A stretch of 27,235 bases of DNA from Thermohalobaculum sp038524325 (GTDB lineage: Bacteria > Pseudomonadota > Alphaproteobacteria > Rhodobacterales > Rhodobacteraceae), in the NCBI GenBank assembly GCA_038524325.1, contig JBCBIS010000031.1, forward strand, positions 1 to 27,235, given 5' to 3'. Of this stretch, positions 20,528 to 27,235 are shown in pieces (positions within the stretch are counted from its first letter, which is position 1; each line of letters starts with the position of its first letter). A program made the translations under genes and the position numbers. The notes under the pieces were generated by a model. It saw only the letters and a program-made list of their open reading frames with translations, was not told the DNA's origin and made no database searches.

Positions 20528-22575
20528 TCCGCGGGCACCGGGTTGGCCGCCGTCCGACGCCGCGCCGCAGCGCCGACGCGGAAGCGTCGGTCGGTCAGCG
20601 AGATCAGCCCGCCGATCGACATCACCAGACAGCCCAGCCAGATCCAGTTCGCCAGCGGCTTGTGGTAGGAGCGCACGGCCCAGGCCTCGCCATTCACCTG
20701 CTTGTCGCCCAGCACCACATAGACATCGCGGAGCAGGCCGGAATTGATCGCCGCCTCGGTCGTGGGTTGCTGCTGGACCGGGTAGAAGCGTTTCTCCGGG
20801 CACATATGCGCCACCGTCTCGCCATCGCTCATCAGGCGGAAGCGGCCAAAAGTGGTCTCGAAGTTCCGGCCCTCGCCGCCTTTGACGACGCTCTCGCCGG
20901 TGGTGCCGCATTGGGTGGCCGTGAAGGGGGCGCCGAAGGGGAGGAGTTCGACGCTCTCGAACTCCAGCTCATAGGGGCCGATGGGGATCACGTCGCCCGG
21001 TTCGGCCAGGCGGATATCCTCGGCCTCCCAGGCGGTGACGGCGGCGATGCCCATCACGGTCAGGCCCAGGCCCGCATGGGCGACCGCCTTGCCCCAATCG
21101 GCCCGCGGCAGCCGCCAAAGACGGCCCAGCGCCTCGCCCGCGGCCAGCCGCGGATAGCCCGAGCGCTCGACCAGCTCGACCAGCACGCCCAGGATCAGCC
21201 AGGCGGCCAGCGCCATGCCGATGGGGCCGACGATGGAGGAGCCCGTGGTCAGGCCGAACACCACCGCACCGATCGCCAGCGCCCCGGCAGCGGCCCACCA
21301 GAGCCGGGCGATCACCTGGCCCGCATCGGCGCGTTTCCACGACATCAGCGCCCCGATCGGCAGGCCAACGAAGAGCAAGATCATGAACGGCGTGAAGGCG
21401 AGGTCGAAGAACGGCGCGCCGACCGAGATTTTCGAGCCATCGATGAACTCGCGCACCAGGGGCGCCATGGTCCCGGCAAAGACGACCGCGCAGGCGACCA
21501 TCAGCAACAGGTTGTTATAGATCAGCGCGCCCTCGCGGCTGATCGGCTGGAACATGCCCTCCGACCGCATCTGCGGCGCCCGCCATGCGAACAGCGCCAG
21601 CGAGCCGAGGATGGCCACCGCCAGGATGCCCAGGATGAACACCCCCCGCTCGGGATCCACCGCAAAGGCGTGGACCGAGGTCAGCACGCCCGAGCGGACG
21701 ATGAAGGTGCCGATCAGGCTGAGCGAGAAGGCCAGGATGGCCAGCAGGATCGTCCAGACCTTCAGCGAGGAGCGTTTCTCGACCACGATGGCCGAGTGGA
21801 GCAGCGCAGCCGCGACCAGCCAGGGCATGAAGCTCGCATTCTCGACCGGGTCCCAGAACCACCAGCCGCCCCAGCCGAGCTCGTAATAGGCCCAATAGCT
21901 GCCGAGCGCGATGCCGATGGTCAGGCAGATCCAGGCGAGCAGCGTCCAGGGCCGCACCCAGCGCGCCCAGGCGGCATCGACCCGGCCCTCGATCAGGGCG
22001 GCGACGGCGAAGGAAAATGCCATCGAGAGCCCGACATAGCCGAGATAGAGGAAGGGCGGGTGGATCGCGAGGCCGATATCCTGCAACAGCGGGTTCAGAT
22101 CGCGCCCGTCCGCAGGCGCCGGGATCAGCCGGTCGAACGGGTTCGAGGTGAAGAGCATGAAGGCGAAGAAGGCCACGGCCACCATCGCCTGCACCGCCAG
22201 CGCGCGGGATTTCAGCCCCAGCGGCAAGTCGCGTCCAAAGGCCGCCACCATCGCTCCGAACAGGGTCAGGATCAGCACCCAGAGCAGCAGCGACCCTTCA
22301 TGGTTCCCCCAGGTGCCGGTGAACTTGTAGAGCATCGGCTTGAGGGAATGGGAGTTCTCGGCCACGATCCGGACCGAGAAATCCGAGGTGACGAAGGCAT
22401 GGGTCAACGCGGCGAAGGCCAGCGCCGTCAGCACGAATTGCGCCAGGGCGGCGGGCTGTGCCGCGCGCATCCAATCGGCCCAGCCCTTGGCCGCGCCAAC
22501 CAGCGGCACGGTCATCTGAAACAAGGCCGTGGCAAAGGCCAGAGTGACGGCGAAATGGCCCAGTTCTGCGATCAT
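20524..22575 (-). CDS. ccmF: Cytochrome c heme lyase subunit CcmF
   Basis: The 683-residue integral membrane synthetase that attaches heme, delivered by CcmE, to apocytochrome c. It belongs to the heme-handling (WWD) superfamily. The tryptophan-rich motif WGGWWFWDPVENASFMPWL spans residues 235-253, flanked by conserved histidines in GTWGNHEGSLLLW (about 87-99) and AIHPPFLYLGY (His172). A large periplasmic domain near the C-terminus carries VAHMCPEKRFYPVQQQPTTE and LLRDVYVVLGD, followed by a final helix GCLVMSIGGLISLTDRR. I estimate about 14-15 membrane helices. It overlaps ccmH by ATGA. Upstream it has a head-to-head pair of palindromic repeats rather than ccmE, which is 1.5 kb away. Confidence 0.97.
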   Translation of the reverse strand: MIAELGHFAVTLAFATALFQMTVPLVGAAKGWADWMRAAQPAALAQFVLTALAFAALTHAFVTSDFSVRIVAENSHSLKPMLYKFTGTWGNHEGSLLLWVLILTLFGAMVAAFGRDLPLGLKSRALAVQAMVAVAFFAFMLFTSNPFDRLIPAPADGRDLNPLLQDIGLAIHPPFLYLGYVGLSMAFSFAVAALIEGRVDAAWARWVRPWTLLAWICLTIGIALGSYWAYYELGWGGWWFWDPVENASFMPWLVAAALLHSAIVVEKRSSLKVWTILLAILAFSLSLIGTFIVRSGVLTSVHAFAVDPERGVFILGILAVAILGSLALFAWRAPQMRSEGMFQPISREGALIYNNLLLMVACAVVFAGTMAPLVREFIDGSKISVGAPFFDLAFTPFMILLFVGLPIGALMSWKRADAGQVIARLWWAAAGALAIGAVVFGLTTGSSIVGPIGMALAAWLILGVLVELVERSGYPRLAAGEALGRLWRLPRADWGKAVAHAGLGLTVMGIAAVTAWEAEDIRLAEPGDVIPIGPYELEFESVELLPFGAPFTATQCGTTGESVVKGGEGRNFETTFGRFRLMSDGETVAHMCPEKRFYPVQQQPTTEAAINSGLLRDVYVVLGDKQVNGEAWAVRSYHKPLANWIWLGCLVMSIGGLISLTDRRFRVGAAARRRTAANPVPAE

Positions 22576-22605
22576 GTCGACCCTCTGCTCCTTCAGTCTC
22601 CGCCT

Positions 22606-22699
22606 GGCGCTGTCCCGGGCTTGACCCGGGACCTCGACCAGATGTTTCGAACGTCTCCAGCCCCTCGAAGAGGTCCCGGGTCAAGCCCGGGACAGCGCC
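22606..22699. repeat. Head-to-head pair of 30-nt palindromic repeats (family II)
   Basis: Copy B (22606-22635) and copy C (22670-22699) are exact reverse complements over 30 nt, separated by 34 nt. Each is itself a hairpin (GTCCCGGG/CCCGGGAC arms with a 5-nt loop), so the region can form either two small hairpins or one 30-bp cruciform. It fills the gap between the phzF-like stop (22716) and the ccmF start (22575). It is probably a terminator for the former and part of the ccmF leader or promoter region. Confidence 0.85.
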
Positions 22700-22715
22700 T
22701 GTGGCGGCTGATTGT

Positions 22716-23591
22716 CTACAACTCCACCTCGCCGGACATCAGCACCACGCCAGTGCCGGCGACCCGAATTCCCGTAATGCTATCACGCGGGCCCAAAACG
22801 TCCACTTTTGCAACGCCCGGGCGGCCCATATCATGGCCCTGTTCCGCTGTGAAAGACGGGTTTTCAATCAGCCCGTGGTGCCAGAGATAGGCCGCCATGC
22901 AGCCGGTGGCCGAGCCGGTGAACGGGTCCTCCGCCGGCATGGGCGGGCAGAGGAGCAGCCGCGAGAACGTGTCCCCCGCCGCGGTCGCGCCCTGCAGGGT
23001 CACCAGAAACGGTTCCATGATCCCGGCCAGGGGATGGCTGTCGCGAGCGCGGAACGCCTCCAGCGCGGCCACATCCAGGCGGGCGCGGCGCAGCGCTGCG
23101 TGATCGCGCAACACGGTGATGCAGAAGGGCGTGCCGGTCGAGACGGTCTGTGGGGTGCCGAGGATCTCCTCCGCCGAGAGACCATAGATCGCCGCGATAT
23201 CGCCCGGCGAATGGCTGTCGCCGAAGACGGGGGCGGCCTGGGTCATCGCGATCCGGCCGCCCGGGCCGATCTCGATCGGCATCACCCCGGCGCCGACCTC
23301 CAATGTGAAACGGCCCTCGCCCACCAGACCGCGGTGGAACAGCGAGGTGACGGTGGCGATGGTCGGATGCCCGGCCATCGGGATTTCGCGCTCGGCGAGG
23401 TAGTAGCGCACGCCGAAATCCGCCACCTCCGAGGGCACCAGATAGGCGCATTCGCTGAGCGAGGTCTCGCGCACCAGCCGCGTGCGGGTCTCAACCGGCA
23501 CCGCCTCGGCCGCATGGACCACCATGCAGGCATTGCCGCCGAAGGGACGGTCGGTGAAGGCATCGACCCAGTCAAACGCGTGCTTGGCCAC
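22716..23591 (-). CDS. PhzF-family isomerase/epimerase-like protein
   Basis: A 291-residue member of the PhzF superfamily (diaminopimelate-epimerase-like fold), soluble. The family landmarks are in order: FDWVDAFTDRPFGGNACMVV, the catalytic acid Glu47 in RETSLSECAYL, IPMAGHPTIATV, and the second-half AEDPFTGSATGCMAAYLWHH. Most family members are uncharacterised, and phenazine synthesis should not be assumed: no other phz gene is here. The start is a GTG (23591) with only a weak ribosome site; the protein then begins at the normal family position. It is divergent from the SnoaL-like gene across 110 nt and lies between ccmE and ccmF. Confidence 0.9.
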   Translation of the reverse strand: MAKHAFDWVDAFTDRPFGGNACMVVHAAEAVPVETRTRLVRETSLSECAYLVPSEVADFGVRYYLAEREIPMAGHPTIATVTSLFHRGLVGEGRFTLEVGAGVMPIEIGPGGRIAMTQAAPVFGDSHSPGDIAAIYGLSAEEILGTPQTVSTGTPFCITVLRDHAALRRARLDVAALEAFRARDSHPLAGIMEPFLVTLQGATAAGDTFSRLLLCPPMPAEDPFTGSATGCMAAYLWHHGLIENPSFTAEQGHDMGRPGVAKVDVLGPRDSITGIRVAGTGVVLMSGEVEL

Positions 23592-23701
23592 GGTCAGCCC
23601 CGCCCTGCCGGCATCGGACGCGTGCCAGCGCCCCGGGGCCGTGATACGATTCCCCGCAGCGGGGCCCGGCGGATCTGGCCCGCAGCAGAAGGGGGAGTTT
23701 C

Positions 23702-24067
23702 ATGGCAACCGATTTGGAGATCGTCCAGCGTGGCTGGGCGGCCGTCGCTCGTGGCGATTGGGACGCGCTGATCGCGGATTACACCGAGGATATGATCTTC
23801 GTGATGCCGGGTCAGACCGATATCCTGACCGGCACCGCAGCGTTTCGCGGCGCGCTGGAGAACCTGGGCGCGGCCCTCCCCCCGGGGTTCGACATCGGCG
23901 GCATCCGGTATATCGGTGCGGCAGGCGAGATCGTCTGCATCCTCGACTTCACCGCCGAGAAGCTGCCCGAGGGCAGTCAACTCGCCGTCCTGTTCCGGCT
24001 GAGGGACAGCAAGGTGTTCGAGGAACGCTGGTTCGTCGACACCGAGCAATGGCGCGCCGCGTTCTAG
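23702..24067 (+). CDS. SnoaL-like/NTF2-like small protein
   Basis: A 121-residue soluble protein with the cone-shaped alpha+beta NTF2-like fold pattern: an N-terminal helical part LEIVQRGWAAVARGDWDALI, then DYTEDMIFVMPG, a central GTAAFRGALENL, and late strands GEIVCILDFTAEK and SQLAVLFRLRDSKVFEERWF. The pattern 'W-D-A-L-I-A-D-Y-T-E-D' is typical of SnoaL-like polyketide-cyclase/ketosteroid-isomerase relatives. No catalytic function can be assigned. AAGGGGGAG lies 4-5 nt before the ATG. It is divergent from the PhzF-like gene and convergent with ccmE. Confidence 0.8.
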   Translation: MATDLEIVQRGWAAVARGDWDALIADYTEDMIFVMPGQTDILTGTAAFRGALENLGAALPPGFDIGGIRYIGAAGEIVCILDFTAEKLPEGSQLAVLFRLRDSKVFEERWFVDTEQWRAAF

Positions 24068-24087
24068 GCGCTCAGCCGGCGCGCGCA

Positions 24088-24531
24088 TCACTCCGCGCCA
24101 TCGCGGAAATGGCCCTGCTCTTTCAGCGCGTCGGCGACTTCCTTCGGCATGTAGTTCTCGTCATGTTTGGCGAGGACTTCCGAGGCTTCGAAGCGGCCGC
24201 CCTTCAGATAGCCCTCGGCGACGATCCCCTGGCCCTCGCGGAACAGATCGGGCAGCACGCCGGTGAAGGCGATCTCGACCACGCCATTGCCATCGGTCAC
24301 CTCGAAGACATTGGTCTCGCCCGAGCCACGCTGCCAGGAGCCCTCTACCACCAGCCCGCCGACGCGGAGGAGCTGGTCGGGCCGGCGCTCCTCGGCCATC
24401 AACTCGGTCGGCGAGAAGAAGAACACGATCGCATCGCGAAAGGCGACCGAGACCAGCACCGCCGAGGCCGCCAGCAGCACCGCCCCCAGCACCAGCATCT
24501 GGATCCGCCGTTTCTTTTTCAGCCCAGCCAT
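24088..24531 (-). CDS. ccmE: Cytochrome c maturation heme chaperone CcmE
   Basis: A periplasmic, membrane-tethered heme carrier that binds heme covalently through a histidine and passes it to CcmF. The 147-residue protein has a basic N-terminus (LKKKRRI), one transmembrane helix (about residues 11-30), the OB-fold domain (LLRVGGLVVEGSW, VFEVTDGNGVVEIAFTGVLP), and the heme attachment site VLAKHDENYMP with His123 and Tyr127. Its first 13 nt overlap the end of the YihY-like gene, so it is the third gene of an argC-yihY-ccmE unit. Unlike typical ccm clusters, ccmF does not follow directly; two unrelated genes intervene. Confidence 0.96.
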   Translation of the reverse strand: MAGLKKKRRIQMLVLGAVLLAASAVLVSVAFRDAIVFFFSPTELMAEERRPDQLLRVGGLVVEGSWQRGSGETNVFEVTDGNGVVEIAFTGVLPDLFREGQGIVAEGYLKGGRFEASEVLAKHDENYMPKEVADALKEQGHFRDGAE

Positions 24532-25433
24532 CGGCCCTCTCCCGTCCTGTCCGCCACAGTTTGGCCCGCCAGCGTCGCCCCGTCATCGGGGCCGCTTGCC
24601 GCAGCCAGTTTCGCGGCGTTCAATTCCGCGTTCACTTCTCCGCCGAAGATAAGGACGATGGCGGTCAGGTAGAAGAACAGCAGCGTCACGATGACACCCG
24701 CCAAAGCGCCATAGGTCAGCGTGTAGGACGGCGCATGGGCCAGATAGACCGACATGGCCGAGGCGATCAGCCCCCAGAGCAGCACGCTGACCACAATCCC
24801 CGGCAGCAGGCGAAACCCCGCCATATTGCGCGAGGGCAACAGCCGGTGCGAGGCCCAAAGGAAGGCCAGCAGCACCCCGGCCCCGACCAGATAGCGCACA
24901 ATATTCGCAGCTCCGTGCACCTCGATCCCAGCGTAGTAGTCCAACAACCGGAAAATCAGCGGGGCGAAGATGATCAGCACCGCCAACACCGCAAAGGTGA
25001 AGAAGCCGACGAATACGAAGACCACCGCGACGACCCGGCGCAGCACGAAGCTGCGCGCCGCGCGGACGTCATAGGCCCGGTCGAGCGCGATGCGGATCGC
25101 CTCGACCCCGTTCGACGCGGCCCAGACCGTGCCGAGGAGCGACAGCGTCGCAATCCCGCCCGAGCGCCCGCCGATCACCTCGCGCAACACCGGCTCCAGC
25201 GTTTGCGCCACATGCGAGGGCACCGATTGGAACAGGGCCTCCACCGCCTGATCCGCCCCCTCGGCACCGATCAACAGCGCCCCCATCGAGACGGCGAAGA
25301 TCAGAAACGGCATCCCCGCCAGCATCGCGGCATAGGCGATATAGCCGGCGATCACCGTGCCCTCATCCGCGTTGAACCGGCGATAGACGGCGCGCAGGAA
25401 CGGCCAGGCGACCAGTTTGGCCCAGCCCGTCAC
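24519..25433 (-). CDS. YihY/BrkB-family membrane protein
   Basis: A 304-residue inner-membrane protein with about six hydrophobic segments. It shows the YihY/BrkB pattern: FNADEGTVIAGYIAYAAMLA in the first helix region, GGIATLSLLGTVWAASNGVE, ALDRAYDVRAARSFVLRR, and late YTLTYGALAGVIVTLLFFYL followed by GGEVNAEL. Formerly mis-annotated as ribonuclease BN; the function is unknown. The open frame runs into argC, but the GTG at 25433 overlapping the argC stop (GTGA) is the natural start and gives the family length. At the other end it overlaps ccmE by 13 nt, indicating strong coupling in an argC-yihY-ccmE operon. Confidence 0.92.
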   Translation of the reverse strand: MTGWAKLVAWPFLRAVYRRFNADEGTVIAGYIAYAAMLAGMPFLIFAVSMGALLIGAEGADQAVEALFQSVPSHVAQTLEPVLREVIGGRSGGIATLSLLGTVWAASNGVEAIRIALDRAYDVRAARSFVLRRVVAVVFVFVGFFTFAVLAVLIIFAPLIFRLLDYYAGIEVHGAANIVRYLVGAGVLLAFLWASHRLLPSRNMAGFRLLPGIVVSVLLWGLIASAMSVYLAHAPSYTLTYGALAGVIVTLLFFYLTAIVLIFGGEVNAELNAAKLAAASGPDDGATLAGQTVADRTGEGRWLG

Positions 25434-26455
25434 GGGAACAGCGGCGCCTGCGTCAGCCCCGCGGTCTCGTCGAGCCCCAGCATCAGATTGGCGTTCTGCA
25501 CCGCCTGGCCCGAGGCCCCCTTGACCAGATTGTCCAGCGCCGAGAACACGATCACCCGGCCCGGGATCCGATCCGACACCACCCCGATATCGCAAAGATT
25601 CGAGCCGCGCACATGCCGGGTCTGCGCCGCCTCGCCCAGCGGCAAGAGCCGGATGAAGGGCTCGCCGGCATAGCGGGCGGCCAGCGCGGCATGGATCGCC
25701 TCGGCCTCGCCGCGCAGAGAGATCGTCGCCAGGATCCCCCGGTTCTGCGGCACCAGATGGGGGGTAAAGCTGCAACGCACCTCGCGCCCCGCCATCAGGC
25801 TCATCTCCTGATCGAACTCGGCCGTGTGCCGGTGGCGGCCGACATTATAGGCGTGATAGCCCTCGGAGATCTCGGCATGCAGCATCCCCTCCTTGGCCGC
25901 GCGCCCCGCGCCCGAGACGCCGGTGGCCAGGTTGATGATGATCTCATCCGGGTTGATCACCCCCGCCTCCAGCAGAGGCAGCACCGCCAACAGCCCGGTC
26001 GCCGCGTTGCAGCCCGTGCCAGCGACCAGCCGCGCGGCGCGGATATCCTCGCGATAGAACTCGGTCAGGCCATAGACCGCCTCCGCCTGCAGATCCATGG
26101 CGCGGTGGTCATGGCCATACCACGCGGCATAGACGGAAGGATCGCGCAGCCGGAAATCGGCGCTCAGATCGACGATCTTCTGGTTGCGTGGCAGGGCGGC
26201 GATGACCTCCTGCGTCGTGCCATGGGGCAAGGCGCAGAACACCAGGTCGATGCCTGAGAGGTCCAACGCCTCGATCCGGACCAACTCCGGCAGATCGAGA
26301 TGGCGCAGATGCGGAAACACCGCCGCCATCGCCTGCCCCGCCTTGCGGTCGGCGGTCAGCGCCGCCACCTCCATGCCCGGATGGGTGGCGATCAGACGCA
26401 CCAATTCCGCACCGGTATAGCCGCTCGCCCCCAATATCGCGATCTTCGCTGTCAT
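25430..26455 (-). CDS. argC: N-acetyl-gamma-glutamyl-phosphate reductase
   Basis: NADPH-dependent third step of arginine biosynthesis; soluble. The 341-residue protein has the N-terminal Rossmann motif ILGASGYTGAELVRL (residues 7-21), VFCALPHGTTQE, and VDLSADFRLRD. The catalytic Cys149 is in AGTGCNAATG; many ArgC proteins read PGCYPT here. Then come NLATGVSGAGR, the substrate-binding His in ISEGYHAYNVGRHRHTAE, FTPHLVPQNRGI and the C-terminal SALDNLVKGASGQAVQNAN. The ATG at 26455 follows a purine-rich AGGGGGCT. It leads the argC-yihY-ccmE unit. Confidence 0.96.
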   Translation of the reverse strand: MTAKIAILGASGYTGAELVRLIATHPGMEVAALTADRKAGQAMAAVFPHLRHLDLPELVRIEALDLSGIDLVFCALPHGTTQEVIAALPRNQKIVDLSADFRLRDPSVYAAWYGHDHRAMDLQAEAVYGLTEFYREDIRAARLVAGTGCNAATGLLAVLPLLEAGVINPDEIIINLATGVSGAGRAAKEGMLHAEISEGYHAYNVGRHRHTAEFDQEMSLMAGREVRCSFTPHLVPQNRGILATISLRGEAEAIHAALAARYAGEPFIRLLPLGEAAQTRHVRGSNLCDIGVVSDRIPGRVIVFSALDNLVKGASGQAVQNANLMLGLDETAGLTQAPLFP

Positions 26456-26511
26456 AGCCCCCTGCCCCGCGACACTCTCGGCCGCGCAAATCTCTCAGTT
26501 CATGCGAAACA

Positions 26512-26529
26512 CCGGCCAAGCGCGGCCGG
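26512..26529 (-). terminator. Hairpin upstream of argC, downstream of the acyltransferase gene
   Basis: CCGGCC/GGCCGG (26512-26517, 26524-26529) with a 6-nt loop, in a G/C-homopolymer-rich gap of 139 nt. It could end the leftward acyltransferase transcript. Weak evidence. Confidence 0.35.
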
Positions 26530-26594
26530 GGGTGGCGGGGGCGGGTGGGTGGGAGCCAGCCCCGGCCGCGCGCCCTCTCCACCCGGCGCCAGGG

Positions 26595-27235
26595 TCACCC
26601 CAGATGGAGCCCGTAGGAATAATCCTTCTCAGGCTCCGGGTTCAGACGATAGGTCTCGCGTCGGAGGTAATCCATCAGCGCCTTCGAATCCCGCGCCCGC
26701 GCCGCAATCTCGGCCTGCGGCAGGGGGGTGCCGATTTGCACCTTCAGCGGATCCTTGATCCGGCTGTCGAACTCGTTGATCAGCAGGGCGACCCGCAATG
26801 TCGGGTTCAGATGGCTCGCAATCTGGAACAAGCGGCTGTTGCGCCCGTCGAAATAGATCGGCACCACCGTCGCGCCGGACTTCGCCACCATCTTGGCGGT
26901 GAAGGTCTTCCATTGCGGGTCCATCGGTTTCGAGAACGGTTTGGCCGCGGTCGAGACCGTGCCGCCCGGAAAAATCCCGATCGCCCCGCCCTCGGCCAGA
27001 TAATCCAGCGCCGCCTTGCGGGTGGCGATGTTCTGCGCCATCGCCTCCTTGGTCTCGCCGAAGTCGATCGGCAGGATGATCCGCTGCAAATCCTTGGCCC
27101 GTTTGAAGATGACATGGGCGATGATCTTGAAATCGCCCCGCGCGGCCGACAGGATCCGGCCCAATGCCAGCCCGTCGAGGATGCCATAGGGGTGGTTCGC
27201 CACCACCACCAGCGGCCCCTCGCGCGGGATGTTCT
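26595..27235 (-). CDS. Lysophospholipid acyltransferase-family protein, 5' end outside window
   Basis: The window holds the last 213 codons; the N-terminus lies beyond the right edge. The PlsC/LPLAT-like blocks are recognisable: PLVVVANHPYGILDG (block I), HVIFKRAKDLQ and IDFGE (block II region), AIGIFPGGTVS (block III, replacing F-P-E-G), and ATVVPIYFDGRNSRLFQIA (block IV). Block I reads H-x5-D rather than the classic H-x4-D, a feature of the hemolysin-like acyltransferase subgroup that also makes ornithine-lipid or related lipids. Acyl transfer to a glycerolipid or amino-lipid at the inner membrane is likely; the exact acceptor is unknown. Confidence 0.82.
   Translation of the reverse strand, partial: NIPREGPLVVVANHPYGILDGLALGRILSAARGDFKIIAHVIFKRAKDLQRIILPIDFGETKEAMAQNIATRKAALDYLAEGGAIGIFPGGTVSTAAKPFSKPMDPQWKTFTAKMVAKSGATVVPIYFDGRNSRLFQIASHLNPTLRVALLINEFDSRIKDPLKVQIGTPLPQAEIAARARDSKALMDYLRRETYRLNPEPEKDYSYGLHLG

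Noticed and set aside
20662..22890. 742-codon plus-strand open frame opposite ccmF
   Set aside because: Low-complexity antisense translation of ccmF with charged residues only; no domain signature.
22716..24067. Phenazine biosynthesis locus
   Set aside because: Only a generic PhzF-superfamily protein and an NTF2-like protein are present; no phzA-E or phzG genes.

Overview
The window reads as ordinary chromosomal DNA of a GC-rich alphaproteobacterium, most likely a Rhodobacteraceae (Rhodobacter/Roseobacter-type) species. The reasons are the strong G/C wobble bias, the divergent anmK-tyrS pair, the ccmI-ruvX-DUF1289 run, the sarcosine-oxidase-type soxB, and the gene-dense layout with many 4-base stop/start overlaps. 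I see no phage, plasmid, insertion sequence, CRISPR array, tRNA or rRNA. Twenty-eight complete genes are called, plus one partial gene at each edge.

Left part (1-9400): the tail of a peroxiredoxin-like gene; anmK (cell-wall recycling) diverging from tyrS; a two-gene hisI-abrB-type transporter unit; an IscU/NifU-like scaffold with atypical ligands; inorganic pyrophosphatase; an MFS transporter; and a translationally coupled pair of a P-loop ATPase and a PLP-dependent decarboxylase of unknown joint role. The 5' halves of anmK and tyrS are clearly lower in GC than what surrounds them.

Middle (9400-14900): a periplasmic YceI protein, a homocysteine S-methyltransferase-like protein, and metA, whose residues predict acetyl-CoA rather than succinyl-CoA use. 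Next is a 95-residue GIY-YIG nuclease bracketed by copies of a covarying palindrome, with a third inverted copy right behind soxB. soxB stands alone, without the other three sarcosine oxidase subunits, and sits downstream of an unrecognised 196-residue protein.

Right part (14900-27235): ccmI-ruvX-DUF1289, a membrane-anchored retropepsin-like protease, a PhyH-like oxygenase, dusA, ccmH-ccmF, a PhzF-like/SnoaL-like divergent pair, ccmE, a YihY/BrkB membrane protein, argC and a partial lysophospholipid acyltransferase. Four cytochrome c maturation genes (ccmE, ccmF, ccmH, ccmI) are present in three separated pieces. The heme chaperone CcmE hands heme to the CcmF/H/I ligation complex. ccmABCDG are not in the window.

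The most interesting non-genic signal is two related hairpin repeat families. One is a 45-49 nt palindrome with compensatory base changes that flanks the GIY-YIG gene. The other is a 30-nt element present once near the left end and twice, head to head, in front of ccmF. I found no clear multi-gene undescribed system. The nuclease-palindrome unit and the ATPase-decarboxylase pair are the best candidates.
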